Shown here in pieces: positions 37,101-48,600 of a stretch of 64,000 bases of DNA (the stretch's first letter is position 1; each line of letters opens with the position of its first letter). The notes below the pieces were generated by a model. That model did no database searches and was not told the DNA's origin. It saw only the letters and a program-made list of their open reading frames with translations. This stretch comes from Triops longicaudatus. Taxonomy: Eukaryota > Arthropoda > Branchiopoda > Notostraca > Triopsidae. The stretch lies in the NCBI GenBank assembly GCA_022885665.1, contig JAGQDJ010000017.1, positions 186,001 through 250,000 of the forward strand, read 5' to 3'. The position numbers and the translations under genes were made by a program.

Positions 37101-39144
37101 TCTTTAAAGGACACCTAATTGTTCTGTAAACATTCTAGAACAGACTCAGTGGTCCCTTGCGTAACTGATTATTCCTTTTTTGGTATTGCTCGAAGGTTTC
37201 AGGGCGTTAACTATTACGATATCCGGGAATGTTAACCAAAAGCGAAATACACTTACTTGGAGTTATCACAAAGAATCCGAAAAATAATGTATAAATAATC
37301 CGATTCATAGTTTTTTCAGTTAATCCGAGGCATTCACGCACTAGTTGTCCGTTAATCGTGTTGCTGGTATCCTTTGTGGCAATTTGTGAAATTGGAAACT
37401 TCCTTTGTTAGGTCATGACAATGATTTCGGAGAAAATCTCCTACACTTTCACCAGAGAATCACTTGCACACAAGAAACGACGAGGAACCACCGGACTTGT
37501 CTTCTAACCAACGGAAACTGAGGCCGGCAGCGCGAACCAAAAAGGAGGCCTGCACCTTTCTCCCGACTTAGGTGCTACGCTCTTGATGGTAGACTATGCT
37601 GGTTGGTGTGTTGGAATTGGGGTCCAGGTAAGTTACTATAGCTACGGGTTGAAAGCAGGGAAATCGAGGAGACTCGACAGGGATCAAGGAGGCAGCCAAC
37701 TGTGGAATTAAGGAAACGAAAGGAAATGATTCTTTTTATTACGAATGTCTTTTCCGTCGAAAGGGTTCTGCTGTAAAGTCGCAGAGCAGGTTTTACTTTC
37801 CGTTGTCCATACCAGCAGACCAGTAATGATAATGAGTTGGCCCTGAAATGTACTCCAGCGAACTCTTTTCCCAAGATGGACACGCCCTGTCCTCGGAATA
37901 AGAATGTCTTGCAGCGAAAGGAGAACCAGGAAGTTTTTTTCGATGAGATGTTTTACCTCGTAGGCTTTTCGTAATATGCTTCAAGGTCCACTTAGGACAA
38001 AGTTTCCTTTACTTTTTATGCTGTATGTAAATCTCCTTAGAGAGGATCGAATTGCCTATAAGGATATCGACCGCTGAAGCGTAAAGAGGAAAATGCGTAG
38101 ATTTGTCCATGGCATTCAGTCCCAGAAAATAGCCGACAGATTCTTCGTACAAAAATTTTACAAAGCTTCCATGCTCATATATATGCGAGATTATTTGGAT
38201 AATGCCTCTAATTGTTGTACATTCTATCTACTACTTGAAAATCTTGGCAGCACTTAATTATAATATAGTGGACTTTGCAAATTCTTACCCCTTTCTCATA
38301 ATTAAAACAACGTCTTTTGTGTAAGCTTCTGCGATTAAATTGGTAACTGGTTGACAGTGTACGGTTAAGATGAAGTCTATTGTACAATACTCCTAAAACA
38401 TAGCTTGCATTCGTTTAACCTTTTCCTGGGTGTAATTAGCCTACAACAGGAAGCTGTAAAATTTGAAGAAGATATTTTTCTCCGGTCTGTACCCATATAC
38501 TCGTAAATAGCTTTATTTGCAAATATTCTCCGTGTATGGTTTCCGATATACGCGGTATTCGATTTCATCTCCTGTATTTGCAGTGTGGTAAAAAGAGTCT
38601 AATGATTAGAACTACTCACCGGTGCATGAAGGCAACTGCACTTTTTGGAAAATATCTGCTAGAGTGCTCATTATTTCACTTTTTATTCGTCATCCGGACT
38701 TGTTGTGCCCCATTCAGTTTGATGCCTGAGGTTGGGTGACCCAGTAGCCTTACGCTCCTTCTAAATTGTTGCAAACTTCTGTATTCATGATCCCGAATTC
38801 ATAAGCCAAGTATCTACCAAATACGGAAAACTTCAATTATATGCTGTTGTGATATATATTCTTATTGTATATTCTTAAAGACGGACTTTTCTACTTTTCC
38901 CCCGTAAACTTGATACATGTACACCTTCTAGGATATGCGTTCTACGGTTACTAGAAAGCTTCGGGAACGAATCAATCGCGTTAAGCGGGATACTATTAGA
39001 TGGCCCCAGGAAGAGTTTATGAGTAGCCTAGGCAGAAGTGGTTCCGAAATCGTATTCCTTTGCGAAAGCGATCGTTGTCGTGCTGAACTCGTTTGTGGGG
39101 AGGTTTCGTAGATTTTTACTTTTTCCTCAATTCACCGAACAAAA
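34193..39144. other. 5 kb with no recognised gene; probably holds the furrowed 5' end
   Basis: Apart from a candidate signal-peptide exon, nothing coding was recognised. A G-rich stretch (G8AG6) lies at 36359-36373. Several shadow frames (37575-37984, minus) have no protein features. Some of this is probably the first intron of the furrowed-like gene and its upstream control region. Confidence 0.5.
37257..37308 (-). CDS. Candidate signal-peptide exon, possibly of the furrowed-like gene
   Basis: ATG at 37308 encodes MNRIIYTLFFGFFVITP, a good signal-peptide core, followed by a strong donor CCAA|GTAAGT. It ends in phase 1, whereas the next known exon (34192) needs two incoming bases. So either one more exon lies between, or this belongs to something else. 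Confidence 0.4.
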
Positions 39145-40695
39145 ATGACAGAAGAAGAAGCAGTAAGTGTTAAATAACTTGTCTTCTTTTCTTACACTTT
39201 TGATTAAACTTGATAGCTGTTCTGTATTAGCTAATTCGTTGTGTGTACCAGAGTTTTTTTTAGTCGTGCCGGTTGCATCATTTCCGTTGTTTTCGCTAAT
39301 AATGCCTTACAATGTGTCCAATTATTGCAGATCTTTGACCCTAACTTGAAGAAAAAGAAGAAGAAGAAGAAGACTCCGTTTGATTTGGACGCTGCGTTGG
39401 GAGAGACCACCACACCTGGCGACAAGGAAGAAGAACCCACGAAAGAAGTCACAGCGGATCAAGAAGAAGACAAAGAAAAAGATGATGGTAGTGTTGACCT
39501 TCTTCAGTATTATTAAATTATTAATTTCACCTTCGGCTTTAGATACTAACTTGGACTTGGACACGTTTGGCAAAAAGAAGAAGAAAAAGAAGAAGCCTTT
39601 CGTGATGGACGACCTGGAAGGCGCTTTGCCGACAGAAACCGACAATAAAGTAGTGGATGAAGAAGATAGAGACAAGGACGGCATCGAAGACGTAGATCTT
39701 GACTTAGACTTTTCCAAGAAAAAGAAGAAGAAAAAGAAGAAGGACCTGGAAGGACTTGTGGCTGAGGAAGAAAAAGACGACATCGAAAATGGTAAGGTTA
39801 TTTAGTTAATTAAATTTAAAATACTACTAATACTACTAAATATATTAATGAATTAATTCTAACCGCGAATTTTTGTACTGTAAGAGCCTGCTGCCAAAGA
39901 AGTGGAAAGTGGTAGCGTTAATTGGGTATCCGTATGCACTGTTTGCTAATATCTTGTGTAATTAAAGCAGAATCTGGGCCTGGTTCCACGTGGGCAGGGT
40001 CGGACCGCGATTATACGTACGATGAACTTCTTAATCGTGTGTTTAACATCATGAGAGAGAAAAATCCGGAAATGGTTGCCGGAGAAAAGAAGAAGTTTAC
40101 CATGAGACCGCCCCAAGTTGTGCGTATTGGCACAAAAAAGACCTCTTTCGCAAATTTCACGGAGATTTGCAAAATGTAAGGCAATTTTTTATTCATTTCA
40201 CGTTAAAAAAAAAATTCTAATTATATTATTTGATTTTCTGTTTTGGTAATGCAGGCTTCACCGTCAGCCGAAGCATTTATTAGCCTTTTTGCTGGCTGAA
40301 TTGGGTACGAGCGGTTCCGTCGACGGTAACAATCAGCTGATCATCAAGGGTAGATTCCAACAGAAGCAAATGGAGAACGTGCTCAGACGCTACGTCAAGG
40401 AGTACGTTACCTGCCATACCTGCCGTTCCCCTGAGACTATTCTCCAAAAGGACACGCGACTGTTCTTTTTGCAGTGTGAAACTTGTGGCTCCAGATGCTC
40501 CGTGGCCAGTATCAAATCTGGTTTCCAGGTAATCCTATTTTTGAAAACAAAAATAAATAAAAAATACTTAAAAAAATATTATTATTAATAGTAACAAAAC
40601 AATATTAACGTAGAGATTCCTTATTTAACATTGGGTGAATTTCTTTTTAGGCCGTTACAAGCAAACGTGCTGCTATCCGAGCGAAGACTACGTAA
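39145..40695 (+). CDS. EIF2S2: Translation initiation factor eIF2, beta subunit
   Basis: Subunit of the eIF2 GTPase complex that brings initiator tRNA to the ribosome. Exons 39145-39162, 39331-39487, 39543-39791, 39971-40175, 40255-40528 and 40651-40695 give 315 residues. A further in-phase 27-base exon at 39885-39911 (PAAKEVES) would make 324, but its acceptor CTGTAAG is poor. The three lysine boxes that bind eIF5 and eIF2B-epsilon are all present as runs of eight or more K, each followed by an acidic segment. The C-terminal core carries DYTYDELLNRVFNIMREKNP, RIGTKKTSFANFTEICKM, HRQPKHLLAFLLAELGTSGS and KGRFQQKQMENVLRRY. The C4 zinc finger follows as CHTCRS...CETCGSRC. The tail SKRAAIRAKTT is typical. 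Confidence 0.97.
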
Positions 40696-40865
40696 TTCTG
40701 ATTATGAGAAAGCATTTTGGACAATGCAGATTATATGTGAATGTATGAAGCGAATAAGACGTCTTTTGGTGACAGAACCTTTGCGTTTTATGCTTTTATT
40801 TTTTCACTTAAGCAGGGAACAATAAAGGAATGTATATAGGGCTTATATGTTTACATTCACATTTT

Positions 40866-43800
40866 TTAAGGGGAATTTGAAAGACTTTGTTCCAACACAA
40901 AGGCAGTTCGGCTGCTTTTCTTGTCCTCGCGGTATTTGTCTTGTAGCTGCTGGAAATGCTCCAGTAACAACTCGAATGGAATATCACTGGTTTGAAGTTC
41001 CGAAACCGCTCTATATTGTTCACGATAAGAAAAGTGTAAAACGAAAAGGAAATTTTTTTTTACGTCTTCAAGGGAATGTGATGAGGGACGCAATCCAAAC
41101 GTCGTCGAAGAGTATGAAAAGCATCGCTCTGGGGCAATAGCATGAGAAGGCCGTACAAGGCGTGAAGTAGTGGTCCGCTGTACTCGGCATTCAATAGTTC
41201 TAAACGCAAATCTGCAGAACACAAATTAGCGCATAGAAGATTAATCTAGGCAAGTAAGCTTACATGCGAATATCGGGGATTCGATAAGCTGAACTAATTT
41301 ATCGATATCGGTTAAAAATTCGACGGTAATTTCTAGGTTCCCACTAAGAATAAGCAGCATTAGAAGTGTCACGTGACTAATAGCAACTTTTTACAAGAGA
41401 CGGACGAGGTTGCAAGCGTGTGTGTAGTGTCTCGAAAGGAAGCACAAGGCAACCGTGGCGACGGGGTTGTGACACCAGGATTTATATAATCCACAAAAAA
41501 GTCGAGTGCTTTTCTAAGTAATAGAAGAAATGCATATCAACGGAAAAGGCTTCTGTAGGATTAGCGTATTTCCTAAATATTTTGAGAATCGCGAAAACTG
41601 AATCACGACTACGTAATATGTGAATGTCGATTTAACGTATATAAAAAAGTGTCTAATTTTAGTTAGTTTATATGGTTGAGATTATCAGTTTTTACGCTTA
41701 TTTTAAGAAAGGTTCACATTCTCCCGTAGAGCAAAGAGGCTTTACTGCTTTTGAAAAAATTCTCAAAAAAAACACATCTTCGCTGAGTTTTACTACAAAT
41801 GTTGGAATAGGGCTTTGCCTCCTTTGGTTGCAAGTCCCGATAAAATTTTCGACGCTAAAGAAAAGAAATGTAAACGAAATAAGGTAGCTAAACCAGCGAG
41901 AATTGACGATGGAAGTTGATGCACTACTGTTTTTCCTTCCAGTTACTGTTTCATTTATTTACTTCGGTTTTGAGTTCCTTGAGTTGCATCCTGAGATCGT
42001 AAAGTTCGGAAGATGTGAGCAGGATATTGTTCAACGTTTCAACCATTAGACTAGCAAATTTGTAGTTTTTCTCTTTTAGTAGGATTTCGGCGAACGTACT
42101 GTAAATGTCTTCTGCATTCAGCATCACACATAGCTGCCTAAACGGAGTCACATGTTTACATTGCAACTTCTTTCAAGTTATGAATTCACCTGACAATAAA
42201 GGCCCATCGATCTTCTTGAATTAAGCTATCCGAGCTGAAAAGCCCCAGGAGCGCGTGCATAAATTTCTGGAAATATAAATTGGTCTTGGTTTCGGTACCG
42301 TCAGCAACTTTGGTTGACGCAATTTCTGCCAAAACTTCTAACGCAAGAATGACTACTTCATCCGAAAGATCTGACAGTGTGCCCAGTAAGACTGGGAACA
42401 CAGTGTCGACATGGTTTAACATCTGAAAAGTACACGTTAATTAATGACCCTAAAATTAAATATATAATTTTTTTTTCGGCATATACTTCTGTAGGGAGTT
42501 TGACTTGCAAATGGTGAACCCACTTAAGAGCCGCAACTTTGGTTTGCACTGAAGTATGACTTAATTGCTTGGTTAAAACTTGGATGACTGCTTCCAAGTC
42601 AAGCGGCTTGTCTTCTCGAGACCCGATCAGTTTTTGTAAGCTGGAATTGACAGCTTTAGCTGTTTCTTTGATATCTAAAAACGTGTAACTTTAAAATCGC
42701 GTAGCTTATACTCTGTAGTTATACTTTTTCTGTTTTCTTCATCGAAAGACATGCATGGTAGTATCGCGGACAATATCCCTGACGTAAACGGTAGCATCGT
42801 CGGTCCAGAAAGGGCCACGAATTCGCGTATCCATGTAACGGCGGTCAACTAAGAAAACACCAATTACCTCTCAGCCGACACGAGCTTAAAACAGCTTTAC
42901 TTTGAGTAGCAGATCATCAGAAGACTGCGCGTGGGTGATTAAAATGTTAATCATTGCCGGAAACTCCACAGACTCGGGATTGGAGATTATGCTTTTCAGG
43001 AAATCGCCTAGTACACTTTCACACCTACAACACGATAACGATCAGTTTATTTCAGTTTGAATATTTTTGAAATAAGGACTGAAAATTAGTCCACATTTAC
43101 AGTTTATTAATTAATTTGACTGTTATTCGAAGAGGGAAAGTATCTCACGAAGCACTTACATTTTCTTAATTTCCATGGTAGGATCTTCTAACACGTTCAA
43201 AAGGCCGTCAAGGATTTTGGGTAGGAGAGTGTGCATGTCAAGATCGGGTACAGCGTATAAAACCGACACCCAAGAAATGACAAACTGGCGCGTAAAGGTA
43301 TTTCGAGTGTATATTCGCTCGCGAAGTAACGGCATGAATGCCACCACATCAAAACAGCCTGTTTCAGTCACAATATCCTAGAAACGACCCGTCATTTGAA
43401 ACGACTCGTCTTGTACACGTTAACATTAAAGAGTGACAATTTACTTTCATAAGCCGGTCCAGTAACTCGGACGCGTTTTTGACGTTCTGGTCCGGGTCCG
43501 CCACAAGCTTACTTAAAGCATCGAACACTTCGTTAAAGTGAGGGAGTATGGATCCTCGGGCGACTTTAACAACGTTATAAAGAGATTCACAAGCGTAGTA
43601 ACGCACCCGCGAATCGGCATCCGAAAAACAGGCTACAATCGGCGATATCATATCTTCGACATAACTTGATACGTCCTTTATAGGAAATTCAAAGTTTAAA
43701 CTGCAATCGAATCGTTGCTAATTCGGTCTTACCTTGCCTAATGCTATAGCCATTGCTGCTAAACCTATTAATCCGCCTTTACGCGTATGAGGATTTTGGG

Positions 43801-44054
43801 AAATGGCAAAGTCCTGTCCCAACACTTTGAGCAACTTCCTTATCTGTGTTGTATTGTTTACCGCGCTGAATTCTCTGACCATCCTACGAGCAGAAAAACA
43901 CAATAATGTGTTTTCACATAGCAAATGATAAAGAATAGGGTAAATATGCGAACTTTTCAATTTCCAGTGCAGCGGCTTTCCTCTTGTCATACAGCTTGTC
44001 ATTTAAAGCTCGAACACACGCCGCACTCAATGGTGCATACTCTTTATCAGCCAT
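40866..44054 (-). CDS. VAC14: VAC14, scaffold of the PIKfyve-FIG4 complex
   Basis: HEAT-repeat scaffold that holds PIKfyve and FIG4 together on endosomes and lysosomes and so controls PI(3,5)P2. Thirteen exons (44054-43954, 43883-43733, 43675-43445, 43377-43160, 43024-42901, 42848-42725, 42674-42487, 42422-42190, 42137-41963, 41513-41395, 41343-41264, 41211-41064, 41010-40866) give 678 residues. Conserved blocks: LNDKLYDKRKAAALEIEK, SRVRYYACESLYNVVKVARG, ASELLDRLMKDIVTE, PLLRERIYTRNTFTRQF, LTAVTWIREFVALSG, ALKWVHHLQVKLP, SDEVVILALEVLAEIAS, LCVMLNAEDIYSTFAEILL, LFCGLYKSWCHNPVATVALC, and the C-terminal YGLLMLLPQSDAFHTLRRRL. The fly and vertebrate proteins are near 700-780, so the middle linker is shortened here. 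It converges on eIF2-beta with only 170 bases between stops. Confidence 0.96.
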
Positions 44055-45626
44055 TTTCGTCCCGATCACCTCGTTTTATTTTTAAGAATTAATTTGCAAA
44101 ATTCACAATATTTTGGGTATCTCGAAAGAGGCGTAACCAAAACAGCTCAAATATTGCTTTTCGTTCGCTATTCACCGTAAGCCTTCTTTTCAGTTCGCTG
44201 TTCAACATTACATGTTGTTGAACTAACTAACGGTACCTTTTTACTTGTCGGAGACCGGCTGCGCAGCGGACAAAAGCCCGTCCGCTGCAAGGGCAGTCTT
44301 TGCAGCGATCGTACCGAGAACTGTGTATGTCACCCTTTCTCTCGCTAAACAGCTGTCGATAGGGTTCTTGAGCTTTGTTATCCGACGGGTTACTCTTTGC
44401 CAAGTGTGGAGGGGAGTTTATTTAGTCCCTATTTTGGATAAATTTTTGTGAATATTCAAACCTTATTTTTTCGTGAAATACAGTGTAATTCCATGCTCAG
44501 GTAAAGCATAATGTTGGAGTCTCTATAGAAATTTCAATTATCACAGGTTTTCGTTTAAATCATCTCTTTGGTCTTTGTTTATTTGGGGTTTTCACCCTTA
44601 TTGGTATGCAAGTAAGGTATACTCAGTTATTCACCCAGCAATGGATAGACATCTTTCTGTCTGCAGTCAGTAGCTGTCGTCTTCCGCTTCACCTTGAATT
44701 GATTTTTACCACGATTAGATAAGATTAGGCTTGTCAAAGAAGCCAACGTAAAATCTGGTTTCATTGTTAAGGCGAACAGTGTCGCAACCGGAGAATTATT
44801 GCGGGGAGCGAGGAAGAACTAACGTGAGCCTGCGTCAGAATTCTCGTTAGCGGGCACTTATTTGGGTTTTTCTCAAAACTTTTCCTTTGCGTGATGTACG
44901 TTAATTCTAGTCGGGAATCTTTTTGTCCTGATTTCTTCGTTGTGTTAGTTTTGTTCTAATTTCTCCTTTTTGCCCCCTTTCTATTCTCCTCTTCGTTGCG
45001 TAATGTGGATCTGCAGGGCTTTTATAATAGAACAGAAAGAGCGTTACCATGACTTCGCAGTTGAAACTGAAACCCGCGATGGATTTTCTGACCCCGCCCG
45101 GTTCGACCTTAGCCACGCCTAGCAGCGAACTTGGGTCCGCCCATACTTTACGCGCCAAGCGCTTTTCCTTCGCCATCGCACTACGAAGACCTTCGTGGGC
45201 GGTTCGTTGTCTGTCTTTTGGAACTGTAGCTAGTTCGCGACCATAACGAAAAGTTGTCTCTGTCCCCTTGAAGAAGGGCAAAGAGAGCGTTGAGTAAAAG
45301 TACTTAACCCCAGAGACCGCTTGACCTAAGGCTTACTACCCGAATGATCAGGTTTGCCGAATGGCTTAGCTGCTGAGGATTCGTCTTGACCAGTTTTAGT
45401 CAGTCTAATTTCGCATGTAGGACCGCTAGCTCAAGCGTAGTTGTATTCTGTGTCATAATTGTCATGATGTCATTTAAGAGGGTACTCTTGCACATACGGG
45501 TACTTTCACGTTAAACACCGCATTTTTTTGTTAGACTAACATTCCCCCACCCGGTGTATAAAAGCTCATAAATAGGCTAACGAATTTTATTTATTTTCTT
45601 GCCAGACGTTGACACCAGCCGACTCG
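44055..45626. other. Intergenic between divergent VAC14 and KIDINS220
   Basis: GC-richer than other spacers. A perfect 9-bp stem (GCAGCGGAC at 44263-44271, complement at 44280-44288) encloses an 8-base loop. Overlapping open frames at 45049-45246 (+) and 44907-45281 (-) are fairly long; neither is recognised. An untranslated or short coding first exon of KIDINS220 may lie here, since an acceptor (CCAG at 45605) precedes the ATG. Confidence 0.5.
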
Positions 45627-48600
45627 ATGCTTTCGCTCAATTATAGAGCGTTGGCTAGTTATATCGCGGAAAATAATTATGAGGGCTTTCGTTCATTCTT
45701 GGATAACCAGGGTGCGTTCGTCGACGACAAAGACGAGGTAATTTGCATAGTATACAATATTTGTTCATCATTTCATAATCTTCTAACATTCTTTCGGATA
45801 AACTAAAATAACGTGCTTACGCGGACAGGAGTTTCGATTGTTGTGAAATAGCATCATGCTTGAACGAAGCTCCTGAGTCCAGTATATTTGAAGTTCATTA
45901 CGTAGTAGATTCTCGTTATAACGAATTTCCCGAAACCAAAGAAATCTGTTCGGTGATGCGAAGTTCATTGTATCAGGCTACTTCTTAAAAACTAAACTCA
46001 TGTACATGTCTCAAGCATGTCCTACATTTTTCACGAATTCCTGTGAATAACAATGAATCCTCACGAAGCGTCACGTGCCTTTTTCGTTAGAAGATTGGTG
46101 TCGCGAATAATTTTTTGTATCGTTTGAACAGAATGGGTGCACAGCGCTTATGCTGGCTGCTAGTAAAGGAAAGCTAACGTTTGTCAAAGATCTAATTCTT
46201 CATGGAGCAGATGTCAACGCGGAGGATTTGGTAAGATCAAAAGAACGTTAATGTGTACCAGATTCGCTTATTGGGCTTTTCTTGCAAAGGATAATTGGAC
46301 AGCTTTACTAAATGCGGCCAAAGAAGGCCACACAGCGATATGTGCGGAATTGCTAGATCATGGAGCGCAAATCGAACATAAAGACTTGGTAAGACAATTT
46401 TTTCATCGTAACATTCGTTATTACTTTTTATTGGTTTGCTTCCAACATCACCTCAGTTTTCTGCGTGTTGATACTTGATGTAGGCTCTGCTAATCGTCTG
46501 CTTTGCGTTTTGTTCTATCACCTGTAAACTCTCAGGGGAGACGCTTAGAGAGGTCATCTGCAAGACAGCGCCTTATTTGTTTCTAAAGGCAGAAAAAAGC
46601 ATATTTTTAGGAAATTGGACTACAGATTAGGTGTAATACTAGAAAACAAACAAGCTAGTCAAATTTATGACAGCAAATTCAATTACATAACGGTATTCCA
46701 GCGCTCATTTTATGGCAAGTATGTAATTGAATGTTCTAAATTTCCTGGTACATTTGTTTGGACTACGAAAAGTACGCATATCACCGCGCATGAAAACATG
46801 GCAAAAATGTTACGGATGTTTATTAAATTAGAAAAGTAAGTTAAATTCGAAATTAAATTATTTTCTAATTTAAATTAGGTTATATTCTAATTTATTTTAG
46901 GATATTCGAAGTATTGTCATTGTGTGTTGTAGGAATGTAGGAGCACAAGTTGTTAAATTTATTGAAACCATCGGAAACCAAGAACAAGGCAGCAAGCTGT
47001 GCTCGCACCGTAATTAACTAGAAAAGGGAAAATTCGCGAATTTTAACAACATTCACAAAGCTAGCAGGTGCGACTCGTCAAATGACGTATAGAGGCACAC
47101 AAGGAGAGAGCAACAGTCTTAAAGCGTTAACCAGGAAATAAATTTCTCATCTGAGCAGATTTAGAAAATCTCTTATTCGCCGTAAAAAAAGACTATGGAA
47201 AAGCTTCGAGATTACGTTACGTGCGATTACGTGCGACGCGTCAAATGACGTAAGGAGGTACACAAGGAGAGAGCTAGTCTTAAAGTAATAACCAAGAAGT
47301 AAATTTCTCATCTGAGCAGATTTAGAAAATCTCTTATTACGCCGTAAAAAAGACTCTGGAATAGAGATTATGTTAAAAATATAAAGTTCTTGCTTTGCAC
47401 GTTTAAACCAAAAGTTAAAAATCTGGCCTACACTCATTTCCTATGCACCCTTGGAGAATAGACGTGATCTTGCATTAGAAGGTTATAAGGAAGTGTCCCG
47501 GATATGTCATGAAGAGAGTTGCGAAAGAGGTATTCGCATTCAAGTTCATTCGACTGCGTGCTTGTTTATGTTGCCTTCATTTCGATATACTATACATTAA
47601 CATTCCCAACTTCATTGAAATCACTGCTTATTTGTCACAAAATGTTACTGAACTTGAATGGGAAGCCCTCTATAAAGTGCCATATTCTTTGTTAATCACG
47701 CAAAATGACTTGCTTGTATCAACCAAAATTATGTTACGCGGTTCACACAACATGCTAATAACCATTTCTTTGATATTCATCTCATTAGGGTGGTTGGACT
47801 GCCTTATTGTGGGCGTGCTACAAAGGCCAAACGGAAACAGCACATTTGCTTCTGGAAAGGAAAGCGGAGGTCAACGTTCAGGGCCAATTTCACATAACAC
47901 CGCTGGCTTGGGCCGCTGGAAGAGGTCATGTTGAAATTGTTAAGGATCTACTATACCACGGAGCTCGAGTGAATTGCACGGATAAAGTAAGATTTCTTGA
48001 AAGAGTGACTCAGACCTGTAAGTAGTTCTTCTTACATAGCATGGAACAACGCCACTTATTTGGGCATGTCGCAAAGGATACGTGGAAATTGTCGATGTCT
48101 TTCTCAAGGCAGGAGCCGCTGTTGACTCAACGGGAATGGTACTGTGGAGAATGTTGCCAATAAAGAGAAAGAATTCATTATTATTCTTGACTAGTACTCC
48201 TGGACGCCATTATTGGTGGCAGTTAAGGGAAATTACGTTGATATAGTCCAACGGTTGCTTGAGAAACGTCCTAATGTCAACGCCTGCGATAAAGACGGGT
48301 GTTCGGCGCTGACAATAGCCTGCAAGGAGGGTTTTACGGATATTGCTGTTGCTCTCCTTAACGCCGGAGCCTATGTCAACACCCAAGTAAAATTTCTTAA
48401 CGTTTATCGTCGCATATGTTTTTAAAAAGGAAGAAAAAAATAGTGACCAGAAAGAAAAAATGGTCGATGATAATGCAAATCACTTTTTAGGATCGCTTTG
48501 GGGATACTAACCTCATCCACGCCGCTAAAGCGGGTCATAAGTTCATTGTAGAAGCGCTAATTAAGAAGTACGCGGATATTGACATGCAAGGGCGAGACCG

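Noticed and set aside
39322..39783. 153-codon minus-strand frame rich in Ser and Phe
   Set aside because: Antisense of the lysine and acidic runs of eIF2-beta.
41672..41887. 71-codon plus-strand frame
   Set aside because: Lies in a VAC14 intron, with no protein-like features or splice partners.
44907..45281. 124-codon minus-strand frame and overlapping 65-codon plus frame
   Set aside because: No family features, no matching splice partners, and the two overlap in opposite directions; kept only as a note in the spacer entry.
47509..47934. 141-codon plus-strand frame entering the KIDINS220 exon at 47789
   Set aside because: It is out of phase with the true ankyrin exon, and its upstream half is intron.
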